Both the position numbers and the translations under genes were made by a program. The notes under the pieces were generated by a model. The model was given only the letters and a program-made list of their open reading frames with translations. It was not told the DNA's origin and did no database searches. From contig MU270031.1 in NCBI GenBank assembly GCA_021432635.1, positions 684,118 to 748,117 on the forward strand: a stretch of DNA of 64,000 nucleotides, in the 5' to 3' direction. Positions within the stretch are counted from its first letter, which is position 1; every line of letters begins with the position of its first letter. This stretch comes from Thozetella sp. PMI_491. Lineage: Eukaryota > Ascomycota > Sordariomycetes > Chaetosphaeriales > Chaetosphaeriaceae. Positions 23,401-33,420 of the stretch are shown piece after piece.

Positions 23401-24009
23401 AGCGTTCCTTGTTGCAGCCGACTCTCGTGTCATGACTTCTCTGCTCCGTGCCGACTCGGTCACGATCAAGTCGGGCAGCCTCGTGTGACCCATAGCAATC
23501 CGCTCGATGAATGATTTGAGGTCGCTTGCAAGCTGCTCAAACCCCTCGCGCTGCTGGATCTCCAGTGCCTCCGTCTTGGAGCAGACTTGGACGAGAATGG
23601 TCGTCTCCATGCTTCTCTGATATCCAGCTAGGTCCTTCTGGAGACGTTCGAGCCTGGACTTCCGCAATAGCGATTTGGCCGTGGTCTTCATGGTCGCCCA
23701 CAGCCGGTTGCGACCGTCGGGGTGAGTGGTGAGAAAGCCCACCTCGTCTATCAGTTCCCTTGCTGCCTCAGAGCACCGCTGTGCGATGTCGAGGAGCTCC
23801 TGGTCAGGCTTCATCAGAGGGTGTGGCCCCTGGCTTAGCCGCCCTGCAAGGCTCTTGACCACGGCCTCAAGATGCTCCCCGTTTTGCGCCAGCGTGGGTT
23901 CGGGCGACTTGTTGTGGTGCACGCGCTTGCATAAAGTAATGACTTCGTGGGCAAAGCTGAGGACTTGCATCACATTACAGGCGATTCCAACCGCGACGAG
24001 GGCCTCCAT
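20401..24009 (-). CDS. NACHT-domain STAND protein without repeat sensor (1202 residues)
   Basis: A single uninterrupted frame from ATG 24009 encodes 1202 residues. The N-terminus (MEALVAVGIACNVMQVLSFA) resembles the fungal N-terminal domain of STAND proteins (Helo_like_N type, from memory). Residues about 180-265 are Ser/Glu-rich and probably coiled coil. An ELFLNSLRFPTMNDRRNRV segment precedes an acidic linker. The NACHT domain has Walker A GKPGSGKST (about 370-378) and Walker B FMDGLDEVA (about 476-484), with SSRP as sensor-like motif. The helical region after it resembles the DUF7791-type segment in many fungal NACHT proteins. I see no WD, ankyrin or TPR repeats in the C-terminal third. 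It probably acts as a signalling switch in self/non-self recognition; this is inferred from the family. It is the second NLR within 10 kb. Confidence 0.87.
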   Translation of the reverse strand: MEALVAVGIACNVMQVLSFAHEVITLCKRVHHNKSPEPTLAQNGEHLEAVVKSLAGRLSQGPHPLMKPDQELLDIAQRCSEAARELIDEVGFLTTHPDGRNRLWATMKTTAKSLLRKSRLERLQKDLAGYQRSMETTILVQVCSKTEALEIQQREGFEQLASDLKSFIERIAMGHTRLPDLIVTESARSREVMTRESAATRNAVAAESQLTRDVVTSGINQDIRESEAGIKAHVTLSTSAVESSLSRELQSLSSETENAHARELFLNSLRFPTMNDRRNRVSISDSGTFHWIFKDHIDQTDNIINDLNGLEQEDEDSESDLNESGEESEVDFDFDELVQGLGHFCGTRPASWDNFRAWLESEEKIYWINGKPGSGKSTLMKFIISREETKTALEKWRPGCRLISHFFWSAGTDPLQRNVKGLLCSLVYQAVDMRTNWVDDILRSRPTLARKINHYDWDVGELRALASEVLTTSEHPFVIFMDGLDEVAKQDEAYELVGLIEEWRSLPCIKMCVSSRPEHIFSSSLSKYPSLRIHELSYMDLVKHAFSLLKGSFPAFDNGDHWIHLLSRLVDKAQGVFLWLGLVAKSLRRGLDNGDSFGECLRRIDSLPPDIMQLYQEMWARLGDDIELYRATAMKFFNLVMAVKTYKWPLVLSPSSSISIFELTAASDDLIQEAFFGQGRKSMTISQIRQRCETTIQHLGTRCAGLLEISTIKGPYTNTWQDSGAYGPLLLYTRMRVDFIHRTAYEFLETQEGRKLLMGENPATKFKDAVVRLFKASLITPLLKSFRLDSNITVDAMHFLRALCSIFDILEDTAECNSLLSLVQRWYDDGIIMFNSDWSIDKPLKCTQPPFYFLVAYQTQLASFAQAHVNADTFGLYGCEYMDGLLFSTCSGLSQHPAPMPLSQIRRQLELIRHLIQHGASLDHQRAYPIWTPPYLSGPSRKSPNCVETETPVDRFLMRLTRICWPGPWSNLLDHNEIQEYRSLSSTILSIIDALLDVGTNLSHPKTIYLFPSPFKQMMGLAIEDRSSPELNLVFGSPGVEVEVTRAVLVDYILHRLHPEVQSSSRLERIKGSREIRIRAIGECPSIDGIFRSYPLNTSADSEELLRIARSWLVGAFLSTPEEQTAFQKARETDAHIFELLCRKFLKYAEAETWTTAMSRQGLSFSAEDLGSGGYPLYKDSKDVEDDIKRRESRVQSLIGLG

Positions 24010-24901
24010 GTTGCTGGACTAGAAAGGAACAAAGGTTATCGAGATGGAGATCGTCAATGCTCACACTGTCTCCCGATCATGAGCTGGGCGTGGCAGCGAT
24101 TAAAATCAGCATAAATATGAGGGGCTGGAAAGTTCAGCCTTGTGCCACTCATCAGCTGGCTCCTCTACCAATGACGCAACATTGTCTGTTCGGCACTGCT
24201 CGGTAGCCTTGCCTCACTTATTTTAGCCTAGGCGAAATACCTGTATCTCTCAAGAAGCAGGGGCGATTTAGGGGGAACCAGTCTGGTTTGGCATCATATG
24301 TAATTTTTTTTAGTCTCTCACGCGCCGGCAATCTATTCTGTGATCATTGCCCAGATCCGAGCAATCGTCCCATGCACCGTGGTCCCAGTCAAGCCTAGTC
24401 CGAGTTCTCTCTCGAATCGGTGCTGTCAAGCGTCCCGAGACCGGAAGACAAAGTATCCCATTACACCCAACGCCCTGAGGTCCGTCTGTCACATAGGACA
24501 GTTCTCAATCTATCCTGTGCGTCCAAAAGTGCCGAGTTCCAAATCTCCCAAGGTCGCGCGTGAGCTATATACAAAATAGCCTTCCAAGATCGATCGTGGC
24601 CCAAAAAAGCAAAAGGTATCGCGCCCGTGTATCGTCTTTGCCCAAATGCGGAAGTACAGTCTCTGCCAGACTGCTCATGTGTATATCATATGGTGTTCCG
24701 TCGTGGTGTGACGATGCCTGATTATCGTCCACGGAGACAACCCTCTGCCGCGGGGCGCAGCGAGGGTCGTGCCGAGCTCTAGCCCTCGAAGCCCCGGCAC
24801 CCGAGGCTCCAGAGATAAGTCTATACATTTGGCTCGTTCAACGAAGCCAAGAGAGCGGAAAATAAAAATGGAAAGCTTTAAAGCCTCCTTGAGGAGCGAT
24901 C
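24010..24901. other. Intergenic region, gene-free
   Basis: This contains the upstream region of the second NLR (-) and the 3' flank of the DUF3405 gene (-). I see no coding frame, RNA gene or repeat I can support. Confidence 0.5.
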
Positions 24902-27299
24902 TTAGCGCCGCTCGCTAGGGTGCTCCCACTTGATGGGGTGGACGAGCATGCTGCGCAGGCACAGGCGGCCGGTGTTCTTCGTGGCCTCTTCCTCCTCCCG
25001 ACCACCTCGGAGGGCCCCCTCGCCAGCGCGGCCACCGCCCTTGCCGCGACCATCCATCTGGGCGTACCCGAGCCAACGGCGCCACAGGAGCCCAGAGAAC
25101 TCGCTGTTGTAGTACCAACTCGCGCCCTTGTGGTTATGCTCACGCGTGAAGTCGAAGGGGCTGCCGTGGCCGCCGGCCGTGTGGTCGCGCCCGCCGTTGA
25201 AAGCCGCATCGATGCTCTCCTGGTCCCACTCGCGGTCAAGATACACGGGGTGTGGCGCGTAGGCCGCCTTGAGGCCGTGGTGAAGCGCCATGGAGGCGGG
25301 GAACATCTCGCTGAACATGCTGTGGTGGAGCCGCCACGTCTCTTCGTGCATCACCTGGAGGAGGCGGCGTGACAGACGCGAGGCGGTGACGATGGCGCAA
25401 CGACGGGGGGGAGTGGCGTAGGCGCGATCGTAGCCGGTGACATCCGAAGCGAACACCCAACCCGACTCCTCGGCGTCGAAGAGCGGGTTGAGCGTGATCA
25501 GGTCGGCCTCCTCGCCTACGCCGCAGAGCTTCATGTCGGAGCCGCGGCTGCAGCTCGGGGGCAAGAATGTCTGACCGCGCTCCTCGGACCGGATCGTCTG
25601 GCGTCCTGCAAAGATGACAGGCCCCAAAATCGTCCTGCGTCCAGAAGCCTCGGTCTCGTTGTGCACTACCTCGGTGAAGTTCTCGAACGAGTTGTGGTAG
25701 TAGGGAATGTAATACTTGGACGAGCGCTCCCACAGCTCGACGCGCTTCTGGTCACGGGCCCAGTTTCCAAGGCGATTGAACAACTCGTAGTAGTCGCCCA
25801 GCCAGCGCATGTCCATCTCCCAGTTCCAGTAATGGGCGTACTGAGGGTGCGTTATGGCGAAGTGCTGCAGGGGCATGTGAGCGCTGCGGTAGACACCGTG
25901 GATGTCGGCATTGCTAGGGTTCTCGACGGTGCTACCGAAGTCGCCAGGGTACAGCAGCTTCATCTGGGCCTCGGACCAGAGCGTGCACAGGCCGTGAAAC
26001 TCCTCAGGAACATTGTCGTCGAGGATCCTCTGGGCTATCTCAGCGTCGGCCCAGATGGCGGCATCGTTGTCCCGCACGTGCAGCAAGAAGTGGACGTGGT
26101 ACTCTCCGCCGGAGCGGATGGCTAGCTCTGAGATCATGGCGCGGAAGTTGAGGATGGCGTGCTGGGTCCATTGGAAGCCCACATACGTGCGCACGACGAC
26201 GGCGATGCGTTCCAGCTTCTTCTTCTCGTGGCTGAGGGCAGTCTGCTGCCGTTGGCCCTTGAAGGATGCCTGTTGGGCTTCAGTCTCGGATGAGAGCGCA
26301 GCTGCAAGCGCCTTCTCGTCTTCGGCCTCCAGGTCGACGAACCGGTGCTTATTCGCCTCGAAGCATCGATCCTGGGCCTGAGCCCAGTCTATCCTGCTGT
26401 AGTCAATCTTCCCGGTCGCCTTCCACACAGCTTCGCTGCCCTCCTTCTCTGTGTCCATGCCTTCCTCCACGCCACCCGCTTCGGTGCTGTAGCCGAGGCC
26501 GTACGGTCCGTATCGTCCGAATCGATCGAAGCAAACATCATCCCTTAGTCCGAGAAGCTTGTACGAGCCAATGACGGGCTCTGGCTGGCCCTGAACGATG
26601 CCGCTGTATGCATAGAGGCTTGGGGCAGGGAAAGTCTTCTCCGAGTCTAAATAGCAAGCCTTCACCGGCTCATATTCCTCGGTATATGCAGAAGACTTGT
26701 AGTCGGGCTGGGGGACGAAGGGTGTGGGAGTGGGCATGCCAGTATAGGAGAGGGTAATGGGGAAAGGAGACTTGGTACCAGATGCCCTTGGATACTCAGG
26801 AGTGTAGTTGGCAACGGGCACCAGGGCTTTGATACCGGTGAAGAAACCATCAAGGCTAGCAAACATCATTAGCTTCTTCGCGTGTCATGAGGCATTTCGC
26901 GGTCGGGAACCCGTACTGCTTGAACTTTAACCAATGGGGCTGCTCCTCGTTGTTGTCGTCTTGCTTAGACTCGCCCTTGTTCTCGTCATTTGTCGTACCA
27001 TCTGCATTGCTGCCCTGGTCCCCTTTCCTAAAGTCGACCAAGTCTAATATCCGGCCGCGCCGCGTTTGAACGCCGCCGGTGGAGAACCCCAGAACAATGA
27101 GGAAGAGCAACGCCACGGTCCATATTATGACCCTGCGATACAAGCAGTGGGACAACAGCGTCCGTACCCTGATCTTTGGTTTCTGGTGGGCGGGTAGCGG
27201 GAGGAGGGGGCGGTCCTCCTTCCCTGAGAGAATGCTCGAGAAGCTTGAGAAGCTCGAGATGGAGTCTGATTTACTTCGTGTGAACGAAACTTGCTCCAT
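24902..27299 (-). CDS. DUF3405 family type II membrane protein
   Basis: Exons 27299-26917 and 26855-24902 encode 778 residues. The intron begins GTACGG, contains GCTAATG and ends TTGCTAG; splicing restores FKHLDGFFTGIKALVP, as in family members. The N-terminus is cytosolic, Ser-rich and basic. One membrane span (VIIWTVALLFLIVLGFSTGG) lies near residue 65, so the large C-terminal part should face the secretory lumen. The lumenal part carries DUF3405 blocks such as RIAVVVRTYVGFQW, HFLLHVRDND, YWNWEMDMRWLGDYYELF and the closing CLRSMLVHPIKWEHP. The WNWEMDMR acidic motif resembles DxD-type glycosyltransferase sites, but no activity has been assigned to this family that I know. The upstream leucine-start extension lacks an ATG in frame, so 27299 is the start. 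Confidence 0.88.
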
Positions 27300-27860
27300 T
27301 TTGGAAGCAACCGAACCCGGAAGGGGTCGATTAGGGGAGAGAGAAGATGGGGCTGTCCAGAGAAGGGGGAAGACAGCAGCTCCAACTGGTGGTACTGCTT
27401 CCCGATGGCATGAAAGAGGCAAGAAAAGGAAGACGGAAGGGAAGAGGAGAGAATGTCGGATGCTATGGGCGTGGACGGGGCGGGAAGATGTTTGCCCAGA
27501 GAGAAAGAATGCCCACGGTCGGTGGTTTGAAGGGTCCGTTCATGGAAGATGGAGAAACGACCAAGAAGAGAGGGAGGAAGGGGGGATCTGAGCACATCAA
27601 GTACAGAGACGAGATCACGTCAAAAAAAGAACAAGAACTTCGGACACCGTGCTCGAAGATCTGATGCGCACATAGCAGCATGGAAGCAGCCATGAACCAT
27701 GGAGCCCGCGCTCCGAGGTCTCACACCCCTCTCCCTCCTTCACACTCTTCACACGCTCTACATGGTAGTTCTTGCTTGTTCGGCTCACGTGGTGGCGTGG
27801 GAGAGGAAGAGCACAGCGCCGGGAGGCTTGCCGGGCGGGCTTCGAGACACGCCCAGAGCC

Positions 27861-27898
27861 CACACCCTTCCCCAGGGCACACACCCTTCCCCAGGGCA
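27861..27898. repeat. 19-bp perfect tandem duplication
   Basis: The unit CACACCCTTCCCCAGGGCA occurs twice in a row, followed by a partial third copy. It lies in non-coding DNA upstream of the DUF3405 gene. Confidence 0.95.
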
Positions 27899-28212
27899 CA
27901 CCCTCCGTGGAGGAAAGGGCTCGAGGGCGAGTGGGCCGGCGTAGAGACAGTGGCTTGCGTGAGCGCCGCAGCCGAGTGGACAGAGGTGGTAGCGCATGGA
28001 TAACATGACGTCGCCCTGGTCCCGGGAGGCGTGGAAGGGTCGCCCGCAGAGATGGACGCGGCCAGACGCCGACAAGTGTGTGGCCAAGAAGACTAGACGT
28101 TTTCGGTGGGTCGGAGTCAGGGGTTGGCCGATCAGTGGGGACCCTGCACCCGCCGCTAAAATCAGCCGTGTCACAGAGCTAGCAGGGGCCTCCCGCAGCC
28201 GCCCAACATAGC

Positions 28213-28262
28213 TAGGTACCTAAGCAAGTGAGGTAGGTATGTACGACCTACCGTGCCTACCT
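28213..28262. repeat. Cluster of TAGGTA palindromes and a short hairpin
   Basis: A perfect palindrome TAGGTACCTA lies at 28213-28222. Next to it GGTAGGT (28232-28238) pairs with ACCTACC (28246-28252) around a 7-base loop, and AGGTAGG can also pair with CCTACCT at 28256-28262. Similar TAGGTA strings occur near 58010-58030. The function is unknown. Confidence 0.8.
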
Positions 28263-31200
28263 GCTATGTCCACCTCGCACGCAAAAGGGCCCGGGCCGAT
28301 GGGTCGACAGGCTGTTATGTACAGCAGACCTAGTACAGTATGAACAACAGTATGGACCGTATCGCGCCACTGCGCCAGGGGTTGCAAACACTGCCGAACA
28401 AGCATTCTTTCCGACTCTGGCTGAGGCGAGGCGAACGCTGCCTTCTCGACTGCAGCGATTCTCCCCGTCCGTTCCTTGTTTTGGACAGGGCTGGCCCGCC
28501 TAGCTATTGCACCCTGTGCAACAGCCCTGGCCTCCTGCAGGGAGCCATCACGCATCGTCTGAAAAGTCAGAAGGAACAATAAATAAATAAAAAAGGCCCG
28601 CCGCGAGGATGCAGATCAGTCACAGGAGCCACAGTGGAGAGAGATGGTTTCTTCCTGTCGTCCCTGCGCCCGCCGTCGGGCATGGTGTGAGGGCAATAAA
28701 AAAAAAGGTTGGCGAACTGTCGTCTGACAATGGAACGCGTAATGAAGGGGACCGTCGAGAAAGCCGGATCCCAGGCCCTTGGCTGCTGGTTGGCTCCCGG
28801 GGGGTATACTTCGCCTTCATGGATGGCTTCGAGCTTGCGAGGACCGATGTGATGGTGATACACCCGGCGTTGCTCCGCATGCCTCAAGAAGATGAAAAAC
28901 CACCCCGGAGGGACGGACAGTGACCCTTCCCCGTTTCCCCGTCACGGACGGGCGAAGCCAGGAGGCGGCCAGGTTCAGACTAGGACGGCGGTAGACGGCC
29001 ACGGCGGTCATTGCGTTGAACAGGCAGAATAGGTAGGCACGCCACCCGCGAAGATTTACGAGGAACGAATGTCATCGTCTTGTGCCTTCCTTTCGATATG
29101 TCGGACCACTCCCTTTAAAATGACTTCATCCAGCGCATGCCGGCGCATCAATCTCAAAAATCTGAACGCCGTCAGCCCGCCCGAGCCTGCATCGGCGAGC
29201 GCCGGCGAGGCCAAAGGAGAGGTGGAAAAAGTGGCCTGGCGAGCCATCGGCTGTGTCAGGGCAGGTGTAGATCCGGCAGCTTTGATGCCAAGCGGGCGAT
29301 ACGGCCATGGCGCCGCCTTCCCTCCTCCGGGGACCCTGCTCATGCGGTAGCAGCGGCGATCTTCAACGGGTCCTAGCAGGAGCCGCTCGCGCGCTCATGC
29401 TGGTCCCCTCTCGCGTGGCCTTGCTCCCACGCCCCCCTCCCCCCTTCCCCCCCTCCCACTGCCGACACCCTCCCAACCGGCTTCCCCACAGAATTCGCCA
29501 GGTGCCGTAAATTGCACGTCGGTCGGTTCCAAGATCTCGGCTTCTGCCAAGACGCATGGCACCGATCCAGCGGCGCACGGCGCAGGCCTGCACGCTGCGC
29601 TGCCTGGGCTCCCTTTCACAAACCCATGTACGGAGTATGCACTGCACTGCCGAACGGAAATAGGTCTGCGGTTTCTCCTACCTCTAGCTGCAACACGCCC
29701 GATTTTTTGCCACTGCTCGGGCAGGACGGGTGCTTCCCGTGCAAGAGAGCCATGAGATGGCATCTGCGGCTCTCGAGCTGCCGATACGCGGAGGTGTCCT
29801 CGCCCGAGTTCTAAAATAGATTCGCTGACAGGCGAAACGATCAGGCTCATTTGCCGCCATCAGGAAGTGCTTGCGGGCATGCGGAAAAGCGTTTACAAGA
29901 GACGGACACGCAGAGAAAAAAAGCCAGGAAATCGGTCGAGCTGGGAAAGGATCGGCCTGTTCTCGTTTGGCTGCTACAAGAGGGTTTGGCCCGCCCCGGG
30001 GCGGCGTTTGGGCGTGGCCTTAGCGGGCCGGACGTCTCTACTCCACTTCTGAAACAGTAGCTGTAGTGACTCGTGGCCACCGAACCCAGGCGAGACGGTT
30101 GCCACTATGTTTCAAGCTGGGCATCCGCTGCAGAGGAACCAAGTCTGCCAGGGCCAATCGAGAGCGAGAACAAGGCCAGGACGTAGGCAGGGGACATGGC
30201 AGGTGGAAACGTTTGGTGGCGGGCAATTACGCGGAGGCAGCGTTCTCGCCTATCGCCATAGATCGTGCCCCCCCCCCCCCCCCCGGCCTTCCAGAAAAAT
30301 CGGGGAGATCGTGAGTCTTGGCAGTTGCCAATAGATGGATGTCTATGGAGTCTGTGGCAGGGAGGAAGGGGGGGCGTGGTGGGGTGTATAGTTCGTACTA
30401 CGAGTATATTGTCAGGCAACTACGACGCTTTACTCTCCATCTTTCGCAGTGGATCGTGGCACTGCCTTGACTTAAATCACGGCCGCTATTATCCAGCAGG
30501 AGTAAATCTCAAGAAAGGCCGCGTTTAGTATAGAAATAGGGGCGCAGTAAGCCTCCGCAAGCACAGCCTAGAGTTGAGTGCCTGGTCGGCTAGCTGCCTG
30601 AGGTGTATTACAAATTCCATGAGAAGAGCTAGGTAGGGAAAAGAAAGGACTATGTCCAGCGCCTTGCGCACCTTAGCCCAAGTCCGGTGATACAGATACA
30701 TGTCGTACGACACCGACGTGCAGCATGTTGCACTTGCCCCAATACGTCTTTCCGACTCATACCCAACGACCCAAACGGCTCTGGGTCTGCGTTCACCGGA
30801 AAAATACATCGGAGCTGACGAATCTACGAGTCTGACTCGGGACTCCCCGCGCTTCATGGACGACTGGCCGGTGTCCACCGCCCGCCCTGTCCAGTTCCAG
30901 CAGCGTTAGAGCTAGATCAGCCGTGCCTGGGTCTAACCCAGCACCAGATGGCCGCGAATCTTTCGGACGAAGCGCGGGCCCTGGGTTGGATATATGCGCC
31001 CTGCTCCTCCCTTTGCATCACCTTTAGGCTCCCTCGGTCTGCTGACTACTCACGACTCGCCAGCCTCCCGAGTCTGCCTCAAGACGAGAGCGAGCTGCTG
31101 ATCGCCTCGCGAGCTTGTTCAGGGAATCATGGCGAGCATGGCGAGCAGAGAGGTGGCCTAGCGCAGTGATAGACTGTCACACACACCGAGAGTAAGGACC

Positions 31201-31619
31201 GGCTTGGGCCGGCGGGTGCATATTCGTGCCCCGGCGCTGTCCAACGTGTCTCGGCTTGGCTTGAGTGCCGAGATGATGTTCAAGATAGCCCAGTGCTATG
31301 CCTACCGTTCGTCCAGATCTCCGTCCGTGGAACTACACGATATGCCGTGACAGTTCGTCGACGCCATGTTGGCCTACCGACAGAGCATTTTAGGTGAGAC
31401 GAGGCACATTGCCAAACCACAAACACGATGGTGTCCGTCTCGGCCCACGTTGGCAACGGTTGGTATTATTATTTTCAGATCGAAACATCCCAACCCTTCT
31501 AGGTGCCCAAGCTTCGAACCCACCCATCTGATCTTAGTGGCTCCCCGAGCCCTCTTTCTACGGCACTGCCCGGGCGCCCGCCATCTCGGACATCATGGCC
31601 CTGTCTGTAATTACCACCG

Positions 31620-33420
31620 TCACTTCCTGCTGGCTGCGGGGGTCTCGCCGCTGCCCTTCTCAAGGTCCTCACGAACCCTGCGGTTCTGAGCCACGCGCTT
31701 CGCCCGCCGCCTCGCGTCCACGGCGTTGCGCCATCCCTGGCCCCAGTGGATGCAGGCCACCATAGCGGCTGCGCTGACCGCCACAAAGAGGGCGCTGATA
31801 GTAGAGAACCAGCCTACGCCGATCGCTTCCACCGCGGGAAGCACGACGGCAGTGCCACCAGCAGCCAGCATGTAGCGCGAGAAGTAGTTCCCAGCGACCA
31901 CCGAAGCGGCCTGGCCCTGCATCACGTCGAGACAATACGTGTTGAGGCTAGGGAAGCAGAAGAGCTGCGCCACTCCTTGGAAGAAGAGGACGATGACTGG
32001 CAGTGCAATGCCCCCCACCTCGCGCTCGACGCTCCATCCGTAGATCAGCATGCACGCCGGGATGACGATCCCCATGAAAGGCACTGCTGAGCGCAGTCGG
32101 TCCTCCGGTACACGCACGCCGCCGCGCTTGCCCATCCAGGTCCGGACGATGTAATCGGCGTATCGGCCGCCACCAAAGGTGCCGACTAGGTAGCCGCAGC
32201 CAGGGGCAAGGTAGAAGAGACCCCCGAGCATCGGCGTGGTCAGGTTGAATCGTGGGTTCAGTACATAGCGAATCGGGGTGAGCAGCGAGTACATGTTCCA
32301 GATGATGGCCGAGGACGCTAGGGACGCGACGAGTAGATTCGGGTAGACGAACAGCCGCATCACCCTCCAGGGATTGATCATGCTCCAAAGAACCCGCGCC
32401 TTCTGCTTGGTGTTGTATCCCTCCAGGTCGTCGATCTTCCGGTGAACAAGTGTCTCCGGAAGGAGAGTGAAGGTACCTATGACGGCGACGACCGAGAGGC
32501 CGGTCTGGAGCCAGAAGATAACACGCCATGAGGTGTAAGTCACGATGATGCCGCCGAGGAAGGGCCCGAACGCCGGCCCGATGAGGGTACCGGAGAGAAA
32601 CCAACCCAGCGCTGTGGCACGCTCCGTTGGCCGGTAGATATCCCTGTTATACCAGTGGTAAGTCTTGGGTGAGACTAGGTCAACACATCACGGATGGGGG
32701 CTTAGTCCGTACGAGATACACGCCGAGCCAACCAGGATGAAGGCTGTCCCTTCAAACGCTGTTAAGATGCGGAAGATGAAGAAGGCCGCTAGGTTTGGCG
32801 CCAGTGCCGTCCCGATGCTGGCGCCGCAGAAGATGACGGAACAGATCCTGTTGATCTGATACCCCCCCGCTTGTTAGCTAGTCTGCTTCGGATGTGAGAG
32901 GCGCCTGGCGCCGTGACGAATGACTTGCCGGCTGTCGCCCAAAGACCTCGCAAAGCGGCCCCCAGACGATGGGCGAAAGGCCCATCATGATCAGGTACAG
33001 GGCATTGGCCAAGTTGATGATGGTTCCGGTCGTGTTGAACTCGGCCGACACCTCTGGCGTGGCCGATAGCACCGACGTGCTCGAGATGGGGGCGAGGAAG
33101 GAGCAGAAGGACAGCAGAGCGACGAAGACAAGCTTGCGCCGCTTGCTGAACCGGTCGTACACCTCGTCGGGTATCTCGATGCAGGACGTGTACGGCTCGG
33201 CCGTGTTGTCCGGCCCGAGGGACGGATGCGTCGAGACGTGGTCGAGGCTGACACGGGTCATGGTGCGCCGGGGCGCCTCCGTGATGGAGTCGTCGTCGAC
33301 GGAGTGGGAGCTGGCCGTGTCCCCATCGTGACTCTCCCTCGCGGCGGGTGCGGCGTCTTGGCCGGAGCCATCTAGGCCGGAGCCATCCTCGGGGGTCTTC
33401 TTCTCGTCATCGGCGGTCAT
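31620..33420 (-). CDS. MFS transporter, DHA1 drug:H+ antiporter type
   Basis: Exons 33420-32929, 32855-32713 and 32643-31620 encode 552 residues. The protein sits in the plasma membrane and should export small molecules using the proton gradient, as the DHA1 (Qdr/Dtr-like) group does. A hydrophilic N-terminus of about 95 residues precedes the first span near KLVFVALLSFCSFLAPI. Motif A-like GPLCEVFGRQP follows span 2, and the DHA1 motif C appears as GTLIGPAFGPFLGG after DIYRPTERATALGWFL. The first intron uses a GC donor (GCAAGT) at 32928 and ends TATCAG; the second is GTACGG..AACAG. Both restore family sequence. The tail is basic. The substrate cannot be told. Resistance or secondary-metabolite export is possible, but no biosynthetic genes lie nearby. 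Confidence 0.9.

Larger units (their letters stand above)
27300..31619. other. Long gene-free region with small repeats
   Basis: About 4.3 kb between the DUF3405 start and the MFS exporter stop, both minus strand. Open frames overlap on both strands, mostly lack ATG starts and resemble nothing I know. Visible structure: a 19-bp tandem duplication at 27861-27898, a cluster of TAGGTA-type inverted repeats at 28213-28262, and a run of about 17 C at 30268-30284. Confidence 0.45.

Noticed and set aside
27861-27898. Tandem 19-bp copies as a CRISPR array
   Set aside because: Only two adjacent copies without spacers, in a eukaryotic genome; a simple tandem duplication.
29056-29350. Overlapping frames of about 95 codons on both strands
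   Set aside because: Both strands are open over the same bases, which is typical of GC-rich non-coding DNA; no family resemblance or splice context.
30268-30284. C run as a functional G-quadruplex
   Set aside because: A homopolymer run of about 17 C is as likely a replication-slippage tract or assembly artefact, and no gene depends on it.
31495-31530. Possible tRNA B-box (GGTTCGA-like on the minus strand)
   Set aside because: The flanks do not form a T-arm or acceptor stem and no A-box lies at the right distance.
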